Assembly (NCBI GenBank): GCA_902464115.1
Contig: CABQIF010000046.1
Span: 1-14,637, forward strand
Reading direction: 5' to 3'
Origin: an uncultured Ruminococcus sp.
Lineage (GTDB): Bacteria > Bacillota > Clostridia > Oscillospirales > Ruminococcaceae
DNA length: 14,637 nucleotides
Of the stretch, positions 6,983 to 14,313 are shown piece after piece (positions within the stretch are counted from its first letter, which is position 1; the number at the start of each line of letters is the position of its first letter). Below the pieces are notes generated by a model, which worked only from the letters and a program-made list of their open reading frames with translations, did not search any database and was not told where the DNA came from. Both the position numbers and the translations under genes were made by a program.

Positions 6983-8581
6983 ATGATTTTCAAAAAAAAT
7001 AAAATAGCTGCCATTGCCCTCTGCGGCGTGTTTGCAGCTGCTCTCACTACCCCGTTTTCTGCAAGCCTTTCCGCTTCCGCAGAAGAAGATGTTACCACCT
7101 ATGCGGAACAGGTTGCAGAAGCAGATGGCGTTTTTGACACCCTGCCTGTTGTGGGTGCATCCACCAATGTTTCTCCGTTTCAAGTAACACTCCAGCCAGA
7201 ACGAACCTTTGTTTCTACAGACGAACTGGCACAAGGCGATGTTCACATCCGCACCAATGTTTATTTTCACGGTGATAATTCCATTAATCCCCGTGCATTC
7301 CTGCTGACCTATCATGCCTCTGATTCCGAACATGTTTACTTCGACAACAGTTTGGATGTATTAAATGCCACGAAAGACTACAGAGATTGCACTTATAGCG
7401 GTGGTTCTTATATTTCGAATCGCCCTGATTTCTGTCTGGGCTCTTTATCCGTCAACAAAAAGGGACAGACCATTTTTACCCCATTCGGTTCTTCTGTTTT
7501 AGGAAGCTTTGTCTATGAACGCATGAATGGCGGAAATGTTGTTTTTAGCGATGGAAACGGCGGTGCGTATTTTACACTCAGCTGTCACAAGTTAGTGGAT
7601 GGTGTCGATACAATCGTCAATGAAATGGTCGAAATTCCAGCCTCTCAGATGCAGGTTCATGCAGATGGCAGTGCCTCATTCGATTATCTATATTACGACC
7701 AGAACGACCCGAATTATGCACAAAAGACTGCTACCATTGACCTCCCACATTATGACACAACATTATCCAAAGGCACACCATACAACGGCTATCACGATAG
7801 TTGTTACTGGACATCCGACCCCAGAGAAACCCCCACATTCTTTGGCTATACGGATGAATTCCCATGCTATGCGTTTGACATCGTACTCCGTCAGGGAACA
7901 CCTGCCGGCTCTTATGACGTACAGTTGAATGACAGCTGCCGGATATCAATCGGGTCTGCTCTCGTTCCGCTGCAGCTGATGAATACCACCATTACAGTTG
8001 GAACTGCTTCCGGCACGATTACCCAAGACAGTACCAGCCCGTATTACTGTTTCTTTGCAGAAAATGACAAGGAAATTCGTCTGAATCAGGGCAGCGGCAC
8101 GCTGATTTCCACGGTTACCAGTGCAGATGGAACAACTTCCACACAGGATGTTACAGATGCTGTTACCTGCGGACAATCTCCGGCAGAACTCTATGCCCAG
8201 CAGTCCGGCGGTGCTTATGTGAATCCGGTTTCCTTTACCCTCAACACCCAACCGCTAAAAAATAGCGATGGTACAGACTACACCAAGAACCTGCTCATCG
8301 GCAAAAAGGGGGATACCAATTTGGATGGCAAGGTCGATGCAGAAGATGCCGTTTTCGTCTTGCAGTATTATTCGAAAAAAGCGGCTGGTCTTGAGCCGAC
8401 CTTACTGGAACAGGCAACCAAGGAAGAAGAAATTCTTTCCTATTTCCTCTCTGACATCGACACTTGTTCCCAGAATCAAGGGGCAGACGGCGGAGAATTG
8501 AACGTAGAAGATGCGGTACAAACCTTAACCTATTATGCACAGGCTGCTGCTGGAAATAATCCAGTTTGGAGCAACCGTTAA
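6983..8581 (+). CDS. Secreted dockerin protein, unrecognised module (first of two paralogs)
   Basis: The 532 residues start at an ATG with AAAGGAG at 6971-6977. Residues 1 to about 33 form a Sec signal peptide (KKNK, hydrophobic core, ASAEE). Residues 66-340 form a module I do not recognise, with landmarks PERTFVS (72-78), GDVHI (85-89), VDGV (205-208), VEIPAS (216-221), LPHYD (254-258) and GYTDEFP (288-294). Its end, FDIVLRQGTPAGSYDVQL (298-315) to TITVG (336-340), resembles the last strands of cohesins. Residues 345-440 are Ig-like in composition and lead directly into a dockerin. Its first calcium loop is canonical (D444-D455). Its second (D491-D510) is 20 residues long rather than 12, with an insertion including CSQNQGA. 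It is paralogous along its length to the next gene. It has no catalytic motif I know, so it may be a structural, adaptor or binding part of a cellulosome. The module's function is unknown. Confidence 0.85.
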   Translation: MIFKKNKIAAIALCGVFAAALTTPFSASLSASAEEDVTTYAEQVAEADGVFDTLPVVGASTNVSPFQVTLQPERTFVSTDELAQGDVHIRTNVYFHGDNSINPRAFLLTYHASDSEHVYFDNSLDVLNATKDYRDCTYSGGSYISNRPDFCLGSLSVNKKGQTIFTPFGSSVLGSFVYERMNGGNVVFSDGNGGAYFTLSCHKLVDGVDTIVNEMVEIPASQMQVHADGSASFDYLYYDQNDPNYAQKTATIDLPHYDTTLSKGTPYNGYHDSCYWTSDPRETPTFFGYTDEFPCYAFDIVLRQGTPAGSYDVQLNDSCRISIGSALVPLQLMNTTITVGTASGTITQDSTSPYYCFFAENDKEIRLNQGSGTLISTVTSADGTTSTQDVTDAVTCGQSPAELYAQQSGGAYVNPVSFTLNTQPLKNSDGTDYTKNLLIGKKGDTNLDGKVDAEDAVFVLQYYSKKAAGLEPTLLEQATKEEEILSYFLSDIDTCSQNQGADGGELNVEDAVQTLTYYAQAAAGNNPVWSNR

Positions 8582-8597
8582 CACAAAACAATGATAT

Positions 8598-8658
8598 GAA
8601 AACCGGGATACAGTCTTTTTCTTGTCACGCCTCTACTGACATCTGTATGCCGGTTTTC
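8598..8658 (+). terminator. Weak or partial terminator hairpin between the paralogs
   Basis: GAAAACCGG (8598-8606) pairs with CCGGTTTTC (8650-8658). After one G-G mismatch, ATACAG (8608-8613) pairs with CTGTAT (8643-8648), leaving a loop of about 29 nt. The only T-run is the TTTT within the right arm and no U-tract follows, so termination is probably incomplete. No convincing promoter lies between here and the next gene, which suggests read-through into it. The arms resemble those of the terminator after the second paralog. Confidence 0.45.
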
Positions 8659-8737
8659 CCTTGTAAATACCCCCTTGTTCAGCCGGACAAAATCTCTGTT
8701 CGACAGATAGAAATTACAGAATAAAGGAGTTTTTCTC

Positions 8738-10300
8738 ATGAAAAAAATCATTTCCCTGCTAACAGCCTGCTCGCTGTTTGCCATCAATTTTCCAGTATCT
8801 GCAGCGGATGCTATTACAGAGGATTCTGCTCTGCTGCAAGCCCCTGTGATAGAACAGACAGACCCTTATACCTTTTATTTTGTTCCAGAACGAACTTATG
8901 TTTCTGCGGAAGAAGTACAGGCTGGAGATGTCCATATTCCAACCAAAGTTTACATCAAGGGCAACACCCAACCAACAAAAAAAATCACTGGTGCTCGTAT
9001 TCGCTATCAAAGCGATTCCAGCAGCCTTTATTTCTCCAACAGCAGCAATATTCTTAGCACAACAGACATATACAAGGAATCTTACAGCGGCGGTTCTTTC
9101 TTTTCTGAATATGTCATGCCGAATTGCTTCGGGGAAATTACATCTTCCGGAACATATGCTCCTTATACCTGCTCTCCGATGACCAGTGCTTCCCTGACAG
9201 AACCATTCAGCGGTTCTCTCATTCGAAGCGATGGGGCTGGCGGTATTTATTTCACCCGCTCCTACAACAAATTCGTGGATGGCGTGAAAACTTGGATTTC
9301 AGATGAAAGAATTGACATTCCTGCTTCTGACCTGCAACAAAATGCAGACGGAACGGTTTCCTTTACCTATTCCTATTACAAGCAAAGTGCTGAGGAACAG
9401 TATCCGATGGAAACAAATACCTGCACAATTCCACACTATGATGCAACGCTTCCGGCTGGAACAGTACTCAGTGGCTACCACGATGCCTATAGCTGGATTT
9501 TAACCGGTACAATTGCACAAGAAGGCGTTTCGTTCTTGGGATATGCAGATGAATTTCCATTCTTTTCTTTTGATATTGTCATCCGGCAAGGAGCACCGAA
9601 CGATGTCTATACCGTTTCTTTCTCGGAAACCGATTGCAGCTTGAGCACCATCGCCCATACACGGCTACCCATCAATTTTGTCAGCACCTCCATCACAGTT
9701 GGAGCGTCTTCTGCTACCATCACCAATGACACTTCTAATTTGTCTACCATCTGTGCATTTGCAGAGAATGACCATCCCCTGACGCTTTCTCAATATTCTA
9801 ACGCTGCCATTACAGGACGGGTTACCTATACTGACAATGTTACAAAAAATGAATCCATGCTGAATACTCTATCTGCACAGACCACACCAGCTGCATTGTA
9901 TGCAAATGCAACCACAACCGGATATGCCATTGCAGATGTCCCATTTTATTGTGGCGATGCAGCTGCTCCAGTTTATCAGTTCAATGCAGCCCCCTACACC
10001 AAAAAAGTATTGGTCGGAAAAAAAGGCGACAGCAACTTAGACGGTGTAGTAAATGTCAACGATGCTGTTTGTATTTTGAGTTACTATGCAAAAAAAGCCT
10101 CCGGCAATGCCTCCAAACTCAGCAACTCTTTTACAAATGATCAAGAAACCTTAGCTTATTTCTTATCCGATATCGACACCTGTTCCCAGAATCAAGGAGC
10201 AGACGGCGGAAATGTAAATGTAGAAGATGCGGTACAGATTCTGACACACTATGCAAAATCTGCTTCTGGAAATACATCGCTTTGGAATAATCGATGGTAA
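8738..10300 (+). CDS. Secreted dockerin protein, unrecognised module (second of two paralogs)
   Basis: The 520 residues start at an ATG with AAAGGAG at 8723-8729. A signal peptide covers 1 to about 22 (MKKIISLLTACSLF to VSA). Residues 44-322 match the unrecognised module of the gene before it: PERTYVS (50-56), GDVHI (63-67), DGAGGIYFT (165-173), VDGV (180-183), IDIPAS (192-197), IPHYDATLP (231-239), GYADEFP (268-274), FDIVIRQGAP (278-287) and SITVG (318-322). An Ig-like stretch leads into the dockerin, whose first loop D431-D442 is canonical and whose second, D478-D497, carries the same 8-residue insertion. Overall identity to its neighbour looks like 35-45% by eye, but the second dockerin loop is nearly identical even in DNA. 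It lies 156 bp downstream of the first paralog, without a clear promoter of its own, so the two are probably co-transcribed. It could be an alternative ligand-binding or scaffold part. No enzymatic function is evident. Confidence 0.85.
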   Translation: MKKIISLLTACSLFAINFPVSAADAITEDSALLQAPVIEQTDPYTFYFVPERTYVSAEEVQAGDVHIPTKVYIKGNTQPTKKITGARIRYQSDSSSLYFSNSSNILSTTDIYKESYSGGSFFSEYVMPNCFGEITSSGTYAPYTCSPMTSASLTEPFSGSLIRSDGAGGIYFTRSYNKFVDGVKTWISDERIDIPASDLQQNADGTVSFTYSYYKQSAEEQYPMETNTCTIPHYDATLPAGTVLSGYHDAYSWILTGTIAQEGVSFLGYADEFPFFSFDIVIRQGAPNDVYTVSFSETDCSLSTIAHTRLPINFVSTSITVGASSATITNDTSNLSTICAFAENDHPLTLSQYSNAAITGRVTYTDNVTKNESMLNTLSAQTTPAALYANATTTGYAIADVPFYCGDAAAPVYQFNAAPYTKKVLVGKKGDSNLDGVVNVNDAVCILSYYAKKASGNASKLSNSFTNDQETLAYFLSDIDTCSQNQGADGGNVNVEDAVQILTHYAKSASGNTSLWNNRW

Positions 10301-10328
10301 GATACAAATCCCCAATTACACATCAAAC

Positions 10329-10368
10329 AAAAAACCGATGCAGTCTTTTCCAACTGCATCGGTTTTTT
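10329..10368. terminator. Bidirectional terminator, second paralog / MATE gene
   Basis: A perfect 16-bp stem joins AAAAAACCGATGCAGT (10329-10344) and ACTGCATCGGTTTTTT (10353-10368), with an 8-nt loop. The A-run and T-run at its ends let it terminate both the dockerin gene on + (28 nt after its stop) and the MATE gene on minus (17 nt after its stop). Confidence 0.92.
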
Positions 10369-10385
10369 GATATCGAAAAATAAAA

Positions 10386-11744
10386 TCAGCAGACTGCCGG
10401 GGCTGGCTGTGCAAGCTGCACTTTCAGACTCTTCATCTTGACAAAGTAAACCGTTACCAGCAAGGTATCTGCAAAAATCCATGCAACCGGGCTTGCCATA
10501 CAAGCGGCAGTATAGCCAAAGTCCGGAACAAATGCCACACAGACCAGAACTCGGGCAATCAGTTCTGTAACCCCTGCCATCATCGGCAAGAAACTGTAGC
10601 TCATACCCTGCAAGCTGTTCCGCAGGATAAACAACAGTCCCAATGTCGGATAGAAATATGCATTCAACCGCAGATATTCCTTTACCTGTGCCATGACTTC
10701 TGTTTCAGAGGCATCCAGGAACAGCAGTGCCATCCATCCGCCCAGCACGATGATCAATACCGCAGATACCACACAATAAATCATGGAAACAACCACGCTT
10801 GTCCGAATACCACTCCGAATCCGTTCAAATTCCCGTGCACCCCGATTCTGTCCACAGTAGGTTGCCATAGTAATACCCAGACATTCCATCGGTCCTGTCA
10901 GAATCATCTGCAACTTAGAAGCAGCTGTTACAGCAGTAACAGAAACCGTTCCCAGCGTATTCACGGCAGTTTGCAGGATGATCGAACCAATTGCCGTAAT
11001 GGAAAACTGCAACGCCATCGGCAGACCGATCGAAATCAGCCGCCCGCAGCCGGAAATGGATACCTTCCATTCTTCCTTCCGAATCCGGAAAATTTCATAC
11101 TTCTTGAACATATAGATCAGGCACAGGATACCGGAAATGCCCTGCGAGAGAACACTTGCATAACCTGCTCCGGCAACACCGGTATGGAATCCCAGAATAA
11201 AGAGGAAATCCAGACCAATATTCAACACTGCTGCAATTGCAAGGAAAATCAGCGGTGTTCGGCTATCTCCAATCGAACGCAACATAGAGGAAAGCAAGTT
11301 ATACAGAATTGTGGCACTGATACCAGCGAACACGGTAAAGATATAATCATACGCAAAGTCATACAGTTCCTCTGGTGTTTTCATCAAGCGGAGCAGGTCG
11401 CCCGTAAAAATTACCGTTCCGACTGTCATTACAATGGAAATCAATGCGGACAGGTAGAACGAATTTGCAAGATACTTTCGAAGCTTCTGATAATCCCCTG
11501 CTCCGAATGCCTGTGCAACCGGAATTGACATGCCCGTGCACATCCCTGTTGCAAATCCGACCACTAAAAAGCTGACTGCTCCGGTAGACCCGACAGCAGC
11601 CAGCTCGTTCACGCCAAGACAGCGTCCAACGATGACCGTATCACAGAGGCTGTAAAGTTGCTGTAGCATATAGCCCAGAATCAAGGGGAATGCAAACTGC
11701 AAAATCAACGGCAATGGTTTTCCATGAGTGAGTTCTTTTGTCAT
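10386..11744 (-). CDS. MATE-family efflux transporter
   Basis: This 452-residue multidrug and toxin extrusion (MATE) protein is a cytoplasmic-membrane exporter driven by sodium or proton gradients. Members export drugs, dyes or metabolites, and the substrate here is unknown. About 12 hydrophobic segments lie in two homologous halves, each opening with the family pattern: PLILGYMLQQLYSLCDTVIVG in the first (split here by position, about residues 20-40) and LPMALQFSITAIGSIILQTAV in the second. Other family signs are GDSRTPL after helix 4 and GQNRGA in the second half. The length is normal. The frame allows a TTG two codons upstream (11750), but only the ATG at 11744 sits at a workable distance (9 nt) from AGGA at 11754-11757, so I use that. 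The promoter lies at 11839-11867. It ends at a terminator shared with the dockerin pair and shows no functional link to its neighbours. Confidence 0.92.
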   Translation of the reverse strand: MTKELTHGKPLPLILQFAFPLILGYMLQQLYSLCDTVIVGRCLGVNELAAVGSTGAVSFLVVGFATGMCTGMSIPVAQAFGAGDYQKLRKYLANSFYLSALISIVMTVGTVIFTGDLLRLMKTPEELYDFAYDYIFTVFAGISATILYNLLSSMLRSIGDSRTPLIFLAIAAVLNIGLDFLFILGFHTGVAGAGYASVLSQGISGILCLIYMFKKYEIFRIRKEEWKVSISGCGRLISIGLPMALQFSITAIGSIILQTAVNTLGTVSVTAVTAASKLQMILTGPMECLGITMATYCGQNRGAREFERIRSGIRTSVVVSMIYCVVSAVLIIVLGGWMALLFLDASETEVMAQVKEYLRLNAYFYPTLGLLFILRNSLQGMSYSFLPMMAGVTELIARVLVCVAFVPDFGYTAACMASPVAWIFADTLLVTVYFVKMKSLKVQLAQPAPAVC

Positions 11745-11838
11745 AAGCAAACATCCTTTCGTTTTTGGTTTTCCCTTTTTGTTTCATCATTTATTTGCCG
11801 CCTTTTCCGGAAGTTTCCGCTCCAAAACGACTTCATCT

Positions 11839-11867
11839 ATTATAGCAGCATGCAACTCAATTTTCCA
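11839..11867 (-). promoter_or_regulatory. Extended -10 promoter of the MATE gene
   Basis: On the minus strand a perfect TATAAT (11839-11844) is preceded by TGC, the extended -10 motif (11845-11847). A weak -35 TGGAAA (11862-11867, 4 of 6) is 17 bp away. Transcription would start near 11832, about 88 nt before the gene. The leader contains a small inverted repeat at 11808-11819. Confidence 0.65.
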
Positions 11868-12084
11868 TTGCTATTTTGGACGAACTTCAAGCCTGCTTTT
11901 TTAGCAAATTGTATAGCGTGTCGAATTTTGTGAATGTTGTTTCAACCATGACGAACGCAGCAGTTTCAAAAAGAAACTTTGCAAAACAGACATTTCCCTG
12001 CTTTTCCGCTCTTTCCTTTTTCTTTCATTTGTGCTATGGTTTTAAAAGATTCGTTTTGTACGCTCATCAAAGGAGGATGTCCCT
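11868..12084. other. Intergenic region upstream of the DUF6514-like gene
   Basis: This AT-rich divergent spacer holds no convincing gene. Near its right end, AAAGGAGG (12069-12076) is the ribosome site of the gene at 12085, 8 nt from its ATG. The best promoter candidate on + is an extended -10, TGC plus TATGGT at 12032-12040, without a recognisable -35, so the promoter of that gene remains uncertain. Nothing else is visible in it. Confidence 0.4.
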
Positions 12085-12411
12085 ATGAAATCGTCCAGCC
12101 GCAACCGCTCCAAACAAGCTGTCACCTATATGGAAGTATACGGAGCAAACCGAGTGCTCTATCGGGTGACTGCCAGCAACACTCACCGCAATCAAAAACT
12201 TTCTGTCGTTTATGGTATTTTTCTGCAAGACCTTCGCTCTGGAGAAACTGCCGAAATTCATGCCTTTTCCAACAGCTTGGAAAAAACCGTCTGCTTCGTC
12301 AACGACCTGATTCAAAAACAGGTGCAGCCCTATCAAGTCTATAACGCTGCTCTCCGGCAGCTCAGCCTTGAAGTGCCTTTTCTGCAAAACGGTTCGATTC
12401 TTGGTTCTTAA
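12085..12411 (+). CDS. Small DUF6514-like protein
   Basis: A 108-residue soluble protein with no signal peptide or membrane segment. After a basic N terminus (MKSSSRNRSKQ) the pattern YRV..., VVYGIFLQDLRSGE, AFSNSLEKTVCFVNDLI and VQPYQVYNAALRQL resembles DUF6514, a short family common in Clostridia and of unknown function. The assignment is by memory of the pattern only. The gene is real: it has a strong ribosome site (AAAGGAGG, 8 nt spacing), its own terminator, and no larger ORF competes on either strand. It lies between a divergent MATE gene and a convergent leuA, so its neighbours give no hint of function. Confidence 0.75.
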   Translation: MKSSSRNRSKQAVTYMEVYGANRVLYRVTASNTHRNQKLSVVYGIFLQDLRSGETAEIHAFSNSLEKTVCFVNDLIQKQVQPYQVYNAALRQLSLEVPFLQNGSILGS

Positions 12412-12442
12412 CCATACCACTATGAAAAAGCAGAAATCATGC

Positions 12443-12483
12443 AAAAACCGCTGCGGAAACGAATTGCTTCCACAGCGGTTTTT
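12443..12483. terminator. Bidirectional terminator, DUF6514-like gene / leuA
   Basis: AAAAACCGCTG (12443-12453) pairs with CAGCGGTTTTT (12473-12483) over 11 bp. After one C-A mismatch, GGAA pairs with TTCC, leaving a 9-nt loop. The A-run and T-run at the ends serve both strands. It lies 31 nt from the leuA stop and 31 nt from the small gene's stop. Confidence 0.88.
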
Positions 12484-12513
12484 GTAATCTCTTATTTTAA
12501 TAGTATACGGATT

Positions 12514-14190
12514 TTACTTCTGCTGTTCGCTCATCATCCGGTTCAATGCACTTACCAATGCACTAATCGAAGAACGGATAATATCAGAATGAATGCCAAC
12601 GCCCCAATACAAATCCTTACCCTTCTGCAATGCAACATAGGAAACTGCCTTCGAGCTGGAACGCACTTCCAATGCGTGTTCTGTATAAGTCACCAGTGCA
12701 TAATCCGAGCCCAGATATGCCTTCAATGCGTTGCTAACTGCATCCAAACGACCGTTGCCATCTGCGGTGACAACCTCCTGTCTGCCATCATAATCAATGG
12801 TAACAGAAGAAGTGATTTCATCGTTTGCTTTCTGAACATAGTGAATTTCCGGCAGAGAAACCGGTGTTTCAATGTTCACATAGGAATCCGTAAAAATTTT
12901 CAATACTTCATCCGGCTGTAATTCCTTGTGTGCATGGTCGGAAACACCCTTGACCAGATAGCCAAACGATTCTCGCATACTTGCCGGAATATTGAATCCA
13001 TAACGAGTTTCCATCAAGTAGCCGATTCCGCCCTTGCCGGACTGGCTGTTGATCCGAATAACATCTGCTTCGTAAACTCTGCCGACATCATGTGGGTCTA
13101 ACGGCAGATATGGAACATTCCAGTGTTCGCAGTCATGCTGCTCTCTCCACTTCATACCCTTTGCAATGGCATCCTGATGCGAGCCGCTGAACGCTGCAAA
13201 GACCAGCTGACCGCTGTACGGAGATCGCTCGTAAACGTGCATTCTGGTAACCCGTTCGTATACTTCTGTGATGGCTGGCAAGTTGCTGAAATCCAGCTGT
13301 GGGTCAATACCCTGCGAATACATATTCAATGCAACGGTAATAATGTCTACGTTGCCTGTCCGCTCGCCGTTTCCGAACAGCGTTCCTTCTACACGGTCGC
13401 CACCTGCCAACAAGCCCATTTCGGTATCTGCAACGGCACAGCCACGGTCATTGTGCGGATGGAGCGAAACATAAACGTTTTCCCGATACTTCAAGTTGTC
13501 GCTCATGAATTCCACCTGATTGGCATAAACGTGCGGCATGGAATGGGAAACGGTTACCGGCAAGTTGATAATCACCTTGTCGTCCGGTGTCGGCTGCCAA
13601 ACGTCCAAAACAGCATTGCATACTTCCAGTGCATATTCCGGTTCTGTTCCGGTAAAGCTTTCCGGAGAATATTCAAAGGTGAAATGACCCGGTGTCATCG
13701 CACGATATTTCTTGCAGAGTTCTGCACCAGTCACAGCCAGATTCAAAACTTCTTCCTTGCTCTTCTTGAACACCTGTTCCCGCTGTGCCACAGAAGTGGA
13801 GTTGTACAGATGCACAATCGCATGCTTAACACCCTGCAATGCTTCAAAAGTCTTTGCAATGATGTGTTCTCTTGCCTGTGTCAAAACCTGAATGGTGACA
13901 TCATCCGGAATGAGATCCTGTTCAATCAAGGTGCGGCAGAATTCATATTCGGTTTCAGAGGCTGCCGGAAAACCAACTTCGATTTCCTTAAAGCCAATAT
14001 CCACTAAAACCTTGAAAAATTCCAACTTTTCTTCCAGACTCATTGGGGTGATCAATGCCTGATTGCCGTCCCGCAAGTCCACGCTGCACCAAATCGGCGG
14101 CTTATCCAGATAATTCTTGGTTGCCCACCGCATCGGCGAATTGTTCACCGGAAAAAACTGTCGGGTATATTTGTTTGCATTTTTCATCAT
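12514..14190 (-). CDS. leuA: 2-isopropylmalate synthase
   Basis: First committed enzyme of leucine synthesis: it condenses acetyl-CoA with 2-oxoisovalerate to 2-isopropylmalate in the cytoplasm. The 558 residues match the longer type found in actinobacteria, yeast and some Firmicutes (LeuA type 2). The catalytic TIM barrel covers about 30-305, with DLRDGNQ (R40, D41), metal-binding HPHND (H244, H246) and GERTGN (275-280). A subdomain follows, then the C-terminal leucine-sensing regulatory domain (about 430-555), so feedback inhibition by leucine is expected. The ATG at 14190 has AAAGGAA at 14199-14205, 8 nt upstream. A second ATG immediately follows and cannot be excluded as the start. The gene is governed by a T-box leader (14268-14592) and ends at a terminator with no leuCDB behind it in this window, so it appears to be a single-gene unit. 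Confidence 0.96.
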   Translation of the reverse strand: MMKNANKYTRQFFPVNNSPMRWATKNYLDKPPIWCSVDLRDGNQALITPMSLEEKLEFFKVLVDIGFKEIEVGFPAASETEYEFCRTLIEQDLIPDDVTIQVLTQAREHIIAKTFEALQGVKHAIVHLYNSTSVAQREQVFKKSKEEVLNLAVTGAELCKKYRAMTPGHFTFEYSPESFTGTEPEYALEVCNAVLDVWQPTPDDKVIINLPVTVSHSMPHVYANQVEFMSDNLKYRENVYVSLHPHNDRGCAVADTEMGLLAGGDRVEGTLFGNGERTGNVDIITVALNMYSQGIDPQLDFSNLPAITEVYERVTRMHVYERSPYSGQLVFAAFSGSHQDAIAKGMKWREQHDCEHWNVPYLPLDPHDVGRVYEADVIRINSQSGKGGIGYLMETRYGFNIPASMRESFGYLVKGVSDHAHKELQPDEVLKIFTDSYVNIETPVSLPEIHYVQKANDEITSSVTIDYDGRQEVVTADGNGRLDAVSNALKAYLGSDYALVTYTEHALEVRSSSKAVSYVALQKGKDLYWGVGIHSDIIRSSISALVSALNRMMSEQQK

Positions 14191-14267
14191 GATACTCGTT
14201 CCTTTCTCCCAAAAAAATCATAATTGGTTTTTGTTCTGCTTCTCATGTGATGGGCGAATCGGGATAC

Positions 14268-14313
14268 AAAAAAAGTCCCTTTCTCCTGCCGCAATTCGGC
14301 TGGAAAAAGAGAC
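14268..14313 (-). terminator. Regulated terminator of the leuA T-box leader
   Basis: On the minus strand 14313-14297 pairs with 14291-14275 (16 pairs including two G-T, one A-A mismatch, loop AATTG), followed by TTTTTTT (14274-14268). The neighbouring CTTCTTC, needed for the antiterminator, abuts this stem's 5' arm, as in T-box switches. Confidence 0.9.

Noticed and set aside
8659..8737. Separate promoter for the second dockerin paralog
   Set aside because: Only poor -35/-10 pairs could be found (for example TCGACA with TAAAGG), none better than chance in AT-rich DNA.
13123..14007. 294-residue open frame on +
   Set aside because: It is antisense to leuA, whose protein is complete and conserved. 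No ribosome site or promoter is visible.
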